Positions 1 through 6,347 of a stretch of DNA of 64,000 nt are shown here, piece after piece. The translations under genes were made by a program, and so were the position numbers. The notes beneath the pieces were generated by a model. The model saw nothing but the letters and a program-made list of their open reading frames with translations. It was not told the DNA's origin and did not search any database. The stretch is from NCBI RefSeq assembly GCF_013003965.1, contig NZ_CP053069.1, forward strand, positions 3,317,419 through 3,381,418, written 5' to 3'. This DNA is from Usitatibacter rugosus (GTDB lineage: Bacteria > Pseudomonadota > Gammaproteobacteria > Burkholderiales > Usitatibacteraceae). Position 1 is the first letter of the stretch, and each line of letters starts with the position of its first letter.

Positions 1-1
1 G

Positions 2-166
2 CAGCACCTGCCGCGCGAAGACCATGCCCGCAACCTGCTGCTGAAGAATTTCTATCGCGCCGCGCTGATCCGCAGCGGCTCGACGTGGAAGATCTGGCAG
101 CTTCGCATCGAGAACGCCTGGCATCGCGGCGATCCCTCGGTGCTGTTCCATGGAGCCAAGGCATGA
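2..166 (+). CDS. C-terminal end of a SnoaL-like / NTF2-fold protein (partial)
   Basis: An open frame enters from the left edge and stops at TGA 164-166, giving the last 54 residues of a protein. The segment reads RSGSTWKIWQLRIENAW followed by HRGDPS. That is the usual closing strand pattern of SnoaL-like NTF2-fold proteins, in which a dG-W+I core is followed by a W..GD motif. These small cone-fold domains serve as hydratases, isomerases, or small subunits of ring-hydroxylating oxygenases; which applies cannot be told from the tail. The stop overlaps the ATG of the efflux outer-membrane factor (ATGA), so the two are probably co-transcribed. The family call rests on the pattern alone. Confidence 0.5.
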   Translation, partial: QHLPREDHARNLLLKNFYRAALIRSGSTWKIWQLRIENAWHRGDPSVLFHGAKA

Positions 167-1590
167 ACACGAGAACCGTCAGCCGCTTCGCCGTCGCGAC
201 GCTCGTCGCTGCGGTGATGGCCGCCTGCGCGACCGTCCCCGACATCGACGCGTCGCAATTCCCGCAGGCACCCGCGCAGTTCAAGGAACAGGCCGCGTAC
301 AAGGACCAAGGCAAGTGGACCGTCGTGAATCCGTCGACGACGCCGGCCCGTACGGATTGGTGGAAGGCCTTCGACGATCCGGTGCTGGACGAGCTGATTG
401 AACGCGCGAACCGCAACAACGCGAGTATCCAGGCTTCCGCAGCACGGCTCGCGCAGGCTCGCGCCCTTGCCCGCATCACCGATGCGGATCGTTATCCGCA
501 GCTCGGCGTCGGCGCTGGTGTCGGCCGCGTGGGCGGTGTGTTCGAAGGCACGAACGGTCCCGCGCGCTCCTTCGGCACCGTGGGCGCCAACCTGGGTTAC
601 GAGCTCGATCTGTTCGGCAAGCTCTCGCGCGGTAGCGAGGCTGCACGCCTCGATGCCCGTGCGCAGGCGAGCCTGCTCGTGAGCACGCAACTGCTGGTGC
701 AGGCCGATGTGGCCCAGGCTTATCTCGCGCTCCGTGCTTTGGATGACGAACGCACGATCGTGCGCGAAACGATTGCCGCCTATCGCGGAACCCTCGATCT
801 CACGGAACGCCGCTATCGCGCCGGGGATGTCGCGGAACTGGACGTCGCTCGTGCCCGCACGGAGGTCGCTGCGACCGAGGCGGATCTCCTGGCGATCGAA
901 CGTCGACGCACGGAGGTGGAGCACATCCTCGCCGTGCTGGTCGGTGAAGTCGCCTCGAACTTCGATGTCTCGTCCGGTGCGTGGAAGACCGCGCTGCCGC
1001 GCATTCCTGCCGGCGTGCCCTCGACCGTGCTCGCCCGGCGTCCCGACGTGGCGGCCGCCCAGGACCGGATGCTCGCAGCCCAGCAGCGGGCCGGTGTTGC
1101 GCGCGCCGCGTGGTTCCCGGATGTGTCGCTCACGGCGAACGCGGGCTATGCGTCTTCGGAGCTGTCGGACGTCTTCAAGTGGTCGGCGCGTGCGTGGGGC
1201 ATCGGTGCGCTGTTGTCGCTGCCAGTATTCGACGGCGGGCGGCGCGACGCGGGCGTGAAGAACGCGGACGCGATCCTCGATGAAAACGCGGCGAAGTATC
1301 GCGAGCAGGTGCTGGTGGCTTTCCGCGATGTGGAGGACCAGCTCTCCGCGCTGCGGCTGCTCTCCGAGCAGGCCGAGGCGCAGGATCGCGCGGTCTCGTC
1401 CGCGGCTCGAGCCACGGCGCTTTCCGATGCGCGCTATCGCAACGGCTTCGTGAGCCAGCTGGACCTCCTCGATTCGCAGCGGTCCGAGCTGCGCAATCGG
1501 CGCCAGGCGCTGCAGGTGCGCTCGGCCCAGTACCAGGCCACCGTCGGACTCGTGCGCGCCCTCGGAGGCGGCTGGGAGGTGAACACGTGA
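163..1590 (+). CDS. RND-type efflux outer-membrane factor lipoprotein, NodT/OprM family
   Basis: A 475-residue TolC-like outer-membrane channel of a tripartite efflux pump. The start is the ATG overlapping the previous stop. The first 23 residues form a lipoprotein signal ending in MAAC, so Cys is likely acylated. Two OEP repeats follow: one contains the LGYELDLFGK motif typical of NodT proteins, and the second contains FPDVSLTANAGYASS and a PVFDGGRR strand. Length matches the family (about 470). The usual inner-membrane RND pump and membrane-fusion protein are not to the right, so they probably lie left of the window. Substrate unknown. Confidence 0.93.
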   Translation: MNTRTVSRFAVATLVAAVMAACATVPDIDASQFPQAPAQFKEQAAYKDQGKWTVVNPSTTPARTDWWKAFDDPVLDELIERANRNNASIQASAARLAQARALARITDADRYPQLGVGAGVGRVGGVFEGTNGPARSFGTVGANLGYELDLFGKLSRGSEAARLDARAQASLLVSTQLLVQADVAQAYLALRALDDERTIVRETIAAYRGTLDLTERRYRAGDVAELDVARARTEVAATEADLLAIERRRTEVEHILAVLVGEVASNFDVSSGAWKTALPRIPAGVPSTVLARRPDVAAAQDRMLAAQQRAGVARAAWFPDVSLTANAGYASSELSDVFKWSARAWGIGALLSLPVFDGGRRDAGVKNADAILDENAAKYREQVLVAFRDVEDQLSALRLLSEQAEAQDRAVSSAARATALSDARYRNGFVSQLDLLDSQRSELRNRRQALQVRSAQYQATVGLVRALGGGWEVNT

Positions 1591-1667
1591 ACCGCTACGA
1601 CGACAGTGGCCCGCTGGTCGGCATGCTCGTCGCCATCGTCGCGCTCGCCATCCTCCTCCTCGCGTGA
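1587..1667 (+). CDS. Possible 26-residue single-span membrane peptide
   Basis: A GTG codon overlapping the stop of the efflux gene (GTGA) opens a 26-codon frame ending at TGA 1665-1667. The peptide has a short polar head (MNRYDDSGP) followed by a continuous hydrophobic run (LVGMLVAIVALAILLLA), enough for one transmembrane helix. It resembles the very small membrane proteins known to accompany some RND pumps (AcrZ-like in kind, not by recognisable sequence). The overlap supports translational coupling. It is too short for a homology judgement and could be chance. Confidence 0.35.
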   Translation: MNRYDDSGPLVGMLVAIVALAILLLA

Positions 1668-1683
1668 CGAATAAAGGGCGTCC

Positions 1684-1753
1684 GAATAAAGGGGTCAGGA
1701 CAACTTATTCGAAAAAAGAAGCGTACGAATAAGTTGTCCTGACCCCTTTATTC
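1684..1753. repeat. Family I inverted repeat, copy 1
   Basis: Perfect 28-bp arms (1684-1711 and 1726-1753) separated by 14 nt. The core reads GGGGTCAGGACAAC on the left arm and GTTGTCCTGACCCC on the right. It lies between the efflux gene and the MFS gene. A partial start of another arm (GAATAAAGGGCG) precedes it. RNA from either strand would fold into a long hairpin. Confidence 0.95.
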
Positions 1754-1848
1754 AGTCTGCCCCCTATATTCGTTTCATGCGGCGCGTGCATGCGAACGAT
1801 GAGAACTTGTCCGGGCAGCCTTCGATGATTTCCTGTTAGCCTCGACCG

Positions 1849-3060
1849 ATGGCATCGACACTCGACCGCAGGGCCTGGATCATCACCCTCTCCGCCGCCG
1901 CGATCCTCATGGTCACCATGGGCGCACGGCAGTCGCAGGGGCTGTTTGTCTCGCCGCTCAACACGAGCACGGGCCTGGGCATTGCGACCATCAGCTTCGC
2001 GCTCGCCATCGGCCAGTTCGCATGGGGCGCGGTGCAACCGGTCGCGGGCGCACTGTCGGACCGCTATGGTCCCGGCCCGGTGCTCATCGGGGGCATCCTG
2101 CTGCTCGCATTCGGCATGGCGGTGACGCCGTTCCTCGCCGGGACGGGGTTCGGGCTCATGGTCTCGTTGGGGATTCTCGCGGCGGTCGGCTCGGGCGCCG
2201 GGAGCTTCTCGGTGCTGATCAGCGCCGCGGCGCAACGCCTTTCCCCGGAAGCGCGCGGCACGGCCTCGGGCGTGATCAACGCCGGCGGATCCTTCGGCCA
2301 GTTCGTGTTCGCGCCGATCGTACAGAAGCTGATCCAGCTCTTTGGCTGGATGGGCTCGATGTGGGGAGTCGCATTGCTCACGTTGGCCGCGCTGCCGCTC
2401 GTGGGGGCGGTCGCCACGAAGACGTTGGTGCCCAAGGCCGCGCCCGAAGAAGGCGGCCTGTGGAAGGCGGTGCGCGGCTCGATGAGCGACCGCAGTTATC
2501 TGCTGCTGCACCTCGGCTTCTTCACCTGCGGCTTCCACATCGCGTTCCTGGTGACGCACCTTCCGGGCGAGGTGAACCTCTGCGGGCTGCCGCCGACGGT
2601 CGCATCGTGGTCGATCGCGATCATCGGCCTTTCGAACATCGTCGGCAGCCTGCTTGCGGGCGCGTCGGTCTCGCGCTTCCGCAGCAAGTACGTGCTCGCG
2701 GCGATGTACGGGTCGCGCGCGCTGCTGATCGGGGCTTATCTCCTCGCGCCCAAGACGACCACGACCTTCTATCTTTTCGCTGCCGGCCTCGGCCTCACGT
2801 GGCTCGCCACCGTTCCGCCCACCGCCGCGATCGTCGGGAAGCTCTTCGGCATCCGCTATCTCGCGACCCTCTTCGGCCTCACGCTGCTCTCGCACCAGAT
2901 CGGCGGCTTCCTGGGTGCGTACCTCGGCGGCCTCGCGTTCACCGCGTTCGGCGACTACAACTGGATGTGGTACGCGGACATGGCGCTCGCCGCCATGGCA
3001 GCCGTGATCAACCTGCCGATCAAGGAAGCACCGATCCCTCCTCGAGCAGTCCCCGCGTAA
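1849..3060 (+). CDS. MFS transporter
   Basis: A 403-residue major facilitator with about 12 predicted membrane spans. The first half carries the loop 2-3 motif LSDRYGPGPVLIGG, a G-x-L-x-D-R-x-G variant of MFS motif A. The overall pattern, with GARQSQGLF in helix 1, resembles the OFA/monocarboxylate-porter side of the superfamily, whose members move organic anions. Substrate cannot be assigned. The gene stands alone: family I hairpins lie both before it (1684-1753) and after it (3068-3136). The following gene is convergent. Confidence 0.9.
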   Translation: MASTLDRRAWIITLSAAAILMVTMGARQSQGLFVSPLNTSTGLGIATISFALAIGQFAWGAVQPVAGALSDRYGPGPVLIGGILLLAFGMAVTPFLAGTGFGLMVSLGILAAVGSGAGSFSVLISAAAQRLSPEARGTASGVINAGGSFGQFVFAPIVQKLIQLFGWMGSMWGVALLTLAALPLVGAVATKTLVPKAAPEEGGLWKAVRGSMSDRSYLLLHLGFFTCGFHIAFLVTHLPGEVNLCGLPPTVASWSIAIIGLSNIVGSLLAGASVSRFRSKYVLAAMYGSRALLIGAYLLAPKTTTTFYLFAAGLGLTWLATVPPTAAIVGKLFGIRYLATLFGLTLLSHQIGGFLGAYLGGLAFTAFGDYNWMWYADMALAAMAAVINLPIKEAPIPPRAVPA

Positions 3061-3067
3061 CGGTCAG

Positions 3068-3136
3068 ACCAATAAAGGGGTCAGACCACTTCATTCATTG
3101 CCCTGTCGAATAAAGTGGTCTGACCCCTTTATTGGT
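3068..3136. repeat. Family I inverted repeat, copy 2
   Basis: 29-bp arms (3068-3096 and 3108-3136) with one mismatch and an 11-nt spacer. Right arm core GTGGTCTGACCCCTTTATT. It lies between convergent MFS and LysR genes, where it could serve as a bidirectional transcription barrier. The same core variant recurs at 6271-6335 and 15227-15287. Confidence 0.95.
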
Positions 3137-3141
3137 TTGGC

Positions 3142-4047
3142 CTATTTCTTCGCAGCGGCTCGGCAGGCGGTGCGGGTGCGCTCGACGATGAGGTCGGCGA
3201 GGAAGGCAGCGTCGCGGCCGGGGAATTCCGGATCGGCGTGCGAGAGATAGAGCTGGCCCATCAACTCCGTGTTCGATCGGAGTGGCAGGCGCTTCAGCGT
3301 GCCGTCGCGGAGCTCGTCGCGGATCACGTCGTCGGGAACCCAGGCGAAGCCGAGCCCCATCACCAGCGCGCGGATCTGCGTGGCCTTGGTGCTCACCGTC
3401 CAGCGCAGCTCGACGCCGCTTACGTCGACCGTGCGATTGGCCCCGGTGTCGCGGATGAAGATACGGCGATGGCGCTTGAGGTCCCGGTCGGTGAGCTTGC
3501 GGCCGAGCTTGTGCAAGGGGTGGTCGGGGCTCGCGACGGCGACACCGCGGATGGGTGTCAGCGCCGTCGCTCCCGGTCCCGCCTCCGGACCGATGGCGAT
3601 ATCCACGCGGCCGTCGGCCAGCATTTCCCGGGTGCCGGTGATCACCGTCTCGTACACCTCGATGCGCGTGGCCGGACGCGTCTTCGCGAACTCCTGCAGG
3701 CACTCGAGCAGCAGCCACGTCGGGAAGACGATCTCCACGGCGATGCGGATCTCGGGTTGCCAGTCCTCGGCCATCTCGGCGGCGCCGCGCTCCAGGGCCT
3801 GCGCCTCCTCGAGCAGCGTCTTCGCCCGCCGGTAGAGGACGTGGCCGGCATCGGTCAGCACGGCCTTCCGCCCGTGGATCTCGAACACCTTCACGTCGAG
3901 CAGGCGCTGGATCTGCTGCACGGCATACGTGATGGTCGATTGGCTCTTGTGCAGCGTCCCGGCCGCCTGCGCATAACCGCCGCTTTCGACGACCGCCTGC
4001 AGCGCTCTCCATTGCTCGAGGGTGATGCGGGGGACAGGGCTGGCCAT
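3142..4047 (-). CDS. LysR-family transcriptional regulator
   Basis: About 301 residues. The N-terminal winged helix-turn-helix (ITLEQWRALQAVVESGGY, then SQSTITYAVQQIQRLL) is followed by a LysR substrate-binding domain. The ATG at 4047 is preferred; a TTG at 4059 would add four residues, and neither has a strong ribosome site. The helix-turn-helix has ITYAVQ where most LysR proteins have VSRAIR. It is divergent from azoR with a short shared control region, so it is probably the regulator of that gene. The inducer, perhaps a quinone or azo compound, is inference. Confidence 0.9.
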   Translation of the reverse strand: MASPVPRITLEQWRALQAVVESGGYAQAAGTLHKSQSTITYAVQQIQRLLDVKVFEIHGRKAVLTDAGHVLYRRAKTLLEEAQALERGAAEMAEDWQPEIRIAVEIVFPTWLLLECLQEFAKTRPATRIEVYETVITGTREMLADGRVDIAIGPEAGPGATALTPIRGVAVASPDHPLHKLGRKLTDRDLKRHRRIFIRDTGANRTVDVSGVELRWTVSTKATQIRALVMGLGFAWVPDDVIRDELRDGTLKRLPLRSNTELMGQLYLSHADPEFPGRDAAFLADLIVERTRTACRAAAKK

Positions 4048-4049
4048 AT

Positions 4050-4064
4050 ATCGACTCAATCGAT
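4050..4064. promoter_or_regulatory. Candidate LysR operator between LysR gene and azoR
   Basis: ATCGA-N5-TCGAT dyad just upstream of the LysR start codon, in the 103-bp intergenic region shared with the divergent azoR gene. Its position fits a site where the LysR protein controls its own gene. A dyad of 5-bp arms can arise by chance. Confidence 0.35.
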
Positions 4065-4150
4065 GGATTAGGCCGAATTATTGCGCTTTTTTATCGGCTG
4101 GGTAAATCATAAAGTGGTCCCCATCGAACACGCACACCCGGGACAAGACC

Positions 4151-4780
4151 ATGACGACCCTCCTCCAACTGAACACCAGCCTCTTCTCCACCGGCGGACA
4201 GTCGAGCCAGCTCGCGAACGCCTTCGTGGCGGATTGGAAAGATGCGAACCCGGACTCCAACGTCGTCGTGCGCGATCTCGCCACGAACCCGGTTCCGCAC
4301 CTGACGGGCGAACGTTTCCAGGCCTTCCTCACCAAGCCCGAGGACCGCACCGAAGCGCAGAACCGCGAGGCCGCCGTTTCTGACGAGCTCGTCGCCCAGC
4401 TGCAGGCCGCGGACGTCCTCGTGATCGGCCTGCCGCTCTACAACTACGGCGTGCCGTCCACGCTCAAGGCCTACTTCGACCACGTGGCGCGCGCGGGCAT
4501 CACCTTCCGCTACACCGCGACCGGCCCCGAGGGCCTGCTGAAAGGCAAGAAGGCGTACCTCTTCGCGACGCGCGGCGGCGTGCATGCCGGCTTCCCGCGC
4601 GATACGCAAACGGGGCACGTGCGCGACTTCCTCGCGTTCCTCGGCATCACGGACGTCGAGTTCATCTACGCCGAGGGGCTGGCGATGGGAGATGCGGTCG
4701 CGAAGCCCGCGCTCGAGAAAGCTACTCTCGCCGCGCACCGCCTCGCCTCTCGCGTCGCCGAGACTCGGCTGGCGGCCTGA
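4151..4780 (+). CDS. azoR: FMN-dependent NADH-azoreductase
   Basis: A 209-residue flavodoxin-fold oxidoreductase of the AzoR/AcpD family, which reduces azo bonds and, physiologically, quinones by two-electron transfer from NADH. It has the conserved P-x-Y-N-[YF] loop (GLPLYNYGVPSTLKAYFD) and the FATRGGVHAG segment that lines the flavin. Length matches E. coli AzoR (about 200). It is cytoplasmic, without a signal peptide. It is divergent from a LysR gene that likely controls it and is followed by a family I hairpin. Confidence 0.93.
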   Translation: MTTLLQLNTSLFSTGGQSSQLANAFVADWKDANPDSNVVVRDLATNPVPHLTGERFQAFLTKPEDRTEAQNREAAVSDELVAQLQAADVLVIGLPLYNYGVPSTLKAYFDHVARAGITFRYTATGPEGLLKGKKAYLFATRGGVHAGFPRDTQTGHVRDFLAFLGITDVEFIYAEGLAMGDAVAKPALEKATLAAHRLASRVAETRLAA

Positions 4781-4784
4781 GAAG

Positions 4785-4846
4785 CAAAACCCGGGTCAGA
4801 GTGGAGTTTTCGGCGGTGCAAGAACTCCACTCTGACCCGGGTTTTG
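4785..4846. repeat. Family I inverted repeat, copy 3
   Basis: Perfect 24-bp arms (4785-4808 and 4823-4846), 14-nt spacer. Core variant CCCGGGTCAGAGTGGAGTT. It sits between convergent azoR and the thioredoxin gene, starting 5 bp after the azoR stop and ending 3 bp before the thioredoxin stop. Confidence 0.95.
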
Positions 4847-4848
4847 TC

Positions 4849-5160
4849 TTATTCAATCTTGAGCAGTGCCGAATCGATGTCCCGGACGTCGCCCGGTCTC
4901 ACCAGCCGGGCGATTTCCTTTCCGTCCTTGAGGAAGACGAGCGTGGGCCACAGCGTCACCCCGAAGGAGCGGCCGAGGGGCTCACCCTTCCCGTCTTCCA
5001 CCTTCACGCGGCGGATCCCGGCGTGGTCCTCCAGCGCCTCCTCGACCAGGCGCTCGGCACGCGCGCAATGGCCGCACCAGTTCGTGCCGAACTGCAGCAG
5101 CGTGGATCCGGGGAGCCGGTCGATCGACTCGCGGGAAGGTTGTTCCGGTGAATAGTCCAT
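4849..5160 (-). CDS. Thioredoxin-family protein
   Basis: A 103-residue single thioredoxin fold with the redox motif NWCGHC near residues 27-32 and a cis-Pro strand (LWPTLVFLKDGKE). No signal peptide, so probably cytoplasmic. The CGHC active site is more oxidising than the CGPC of canonical TrxA and resembles disulfide isomerase sites. The FKDG-type ending is classical. The gene is a single unit flanked by family I repeats on both sides (4785-4846 and 5166-5268). Partner proteins are unknown. Confidence 0.88.
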   Translation of the reverse strand: MDYSPEQPSRESIDRLPGSTLLQFGTNWCGHCARAERLVEEALEDHAGIRRVKVEDGKGEPLGRSFGVTLWPTLVFLKDGKEIARLVRPGDVRDIDSALLKIE

Positions 5161-5165
5161 GGATT

Positions 5166-5268
5166 AAATGGGGTCAGACTCCATTCAATGCTGCCCGACA
5201 ACTCTAAATGGAGTCTGACCCCATTCATTGGCGGGGAATGTCTCCAATGGAGTCTGACCCCATTGAAT
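5166..5268. repeat. Family I repeat cluster, three arms
   Basis: Three copies of one arm: a forward copy at about 5167-5190 (ATGGGGTCAGACTCCATTC) and two reverse copies at about 5206-5229 and 5244-5268 (AATGGAGTCTGACCCCATT). The first can pair with either of the others, so two alternative hairpins are possible. It lies between divergent thioredoxin and ArsR genes, the one family I locus that is not at any gene's 3' end. Confidence 0.9.
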
Positions 5269-5273
5269 AGTTC

Positions 5274-5316
5274 TTGACAGGGACGGGAGTTAATTTCACT
5301 GTTTGGTTAATTAACT
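5274..5316 (+). promoter_or_regulatory. Promoter/operator region of arsR-yceI
   Basis: TTGACA at 5274-5279 matches a sigma70 -35 box. AGTTAATT (5288-5295) and AATTAACT (5309-5316) form a perfect 8-bp dyad around a 13-nt spacer, with a second dyad GTTAATTAAC at 5306-5315. The position, 14 bp before the ArsR start and inside the probable promoter, is what autorepression by an ArsR-type dimer would need. No convincing -10 was fixed. Confidence 0.5.
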
Positions 5317-5329
5317 CGATGGTAAAGCC

Positions 5330-5698
5330 ATGAACCCCGACCGCCTGAGCGCCACCTTCGCCGCCCTGGCCGACCCCACGCGCAGGGCCATCCTCGCCCG
5401 GCTCGCCCAGGGCCAAGCCTCGGTGACCGAGCTGGCCGAGCCCTTCGACATGACCATGCCTGCCGTCACCAAGCACCTGAAGGTGCTGGAGAGCGCCGGC
5501 CTCGTGACGCGGGCGCGGGAAGCCCAGTGGCGCCCCTGTCACCTGAACCCTGCGCCGCTGAAGGACGCCAACGCGTGGATCGAGGAGTATCGAAAGCTGT
5601 GGGAGAAGCGCCTCGACCGCCTCGCCGCCTACCTAGACCGCATTCAATCGCAAGCGAAACCCAAGGAGAAAGCCCGTGCAACCCGCAAGAAGAAATAG
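5330..5698 (+). CDS. ArsR-family winged-helix transcriptional regulator
   Basis: A 122-residue ArsR-type regulator. The fold is clear: ALADPTRRAILARLAQG, then a helix-turn-helix with MTMPAVTKHLKVLESAGLV and a beta-wing. There is no Cys-rich metal site (no CVC), so it belongs to the non-metal branch often paired with START-domain or envelope genes. The C-terminus is a Lys/Arg tail (KPKEKARATRKKK). It overlaps yceI by 23 nt, and the two form an operon. An AT-rich dyad before the start suggests autoregulation. Confidence 0.92.
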   Translation: MNPDRLSATFAALADPTRRAILARLAQGQASVTELAEPFDMTMPAVTKHLKVLESAGLVTRAREAQWRPCHLNPAPLKDANAWIEEYRKLWEKRLDRLAAYLDRIQSQAKPKEKARATRKKK

Positions 5699-6266
5699 CC
5701 TCCTCGCCGCAGCCCTCGTGGCCGTGGCATTCCCGTTCGCCGTCGCCGCGGCACCCACCGTCTACAAGGTGGATTCCGACCATACCTTCCCCAGCCTCGA
5801 GTTCAACCACATGGGCATCTCCATCTGGCGCGGGAAGTTCGACCGCACGAGCGGCACCATCGTGCTCGACCGCGAGAAGAAGACCGGCACGGTCGACCTC
5901 GCGATCGATCCCGCGAGCATCAACTTCGGCCTGAAATCGATGTACGTGCACGCCACGGGCGAGGACTGGTTCGACATCGCCAAGTACCCGACCGCCACTT
6001 ACAAGGGCGCGATCACCTTCACCGGCGACAAGCCCACGGGCGTGGACGGCACGCTGGTCTTCCGCGGCGTGACGACCAAGGTGCCGCTCACCATCAACCT
6101 CTTCGGCTGCGTCCCGCATCCGATGCTCAAGAAGGAGCAATGCGGCGCGGATGCCAGCGGCGAGGTGAACTGGGGCCAGTTCGGCATGAAGCACAGCGAG
6201 TACGCGAAGGGCGATGCCGGACGCGTGACGCTGCGCATCCAGGTCGAGGCCATGAAGCAGGACTGA
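5676..6266 (+). CDS. YceI-family periplasmic lipid-binding protein
   Basis: A 196-residue secreted protein. The GTG start at 5676 is supported by AAGGAG eight bases upstream and gives a clean signal peptide ending near VAAAPT. The mature part is a YceI lipocalin-like barrel (YKVDSDHT at its start, WRGKFDRTSGTI, and FRGVTTKVPLTI). The family binds isoprenoid or amide-type hydrophobic molecules in the periplasm. It starts inside the ArsR gene (23-nt overlap), implying coupled translation and control by that regulator. Confidence 0.92.
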   Translation: MQPARRNSLLAAALVAVAFPFAVAAAPTVYKVDSDHTFPSLEFNHMGISIWRGKFDRTSGTIVLDREKKTGTVDLAIDPASINFGLKSMYVHATGEDWFDIAKYPTATYKGAITFTGDKPTGVDGTLVFRGVTTKVPLTINLFGCVPHPMLKKEQCGADASGEVNWGQFGMKHSEYAKGDAGRVTLRIQVEAMKQD

Positions 6267-6270
6267 AAAC

Positions 6271-6335
6271 CAATAAAGGGGTCAGACCACTTCATTCGCG
6301 CTTCATGCGAATGAAGTGGTCTGACCCCTTTATTG
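6271..6335. repeat. Family I inverted repeat, copy 5
   Basis: Perfect 29-bp arms (6271-6299 and 6307-6335) with a 7-nt loop, core GTGGTCTGACCCCTTTATT. It lies between the convergent yceI and lon genes, beginning 5 bp after the yceI stop. Confidence 0.95.
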
Positions 6336-6347
6336 CCCTTATTGGAC

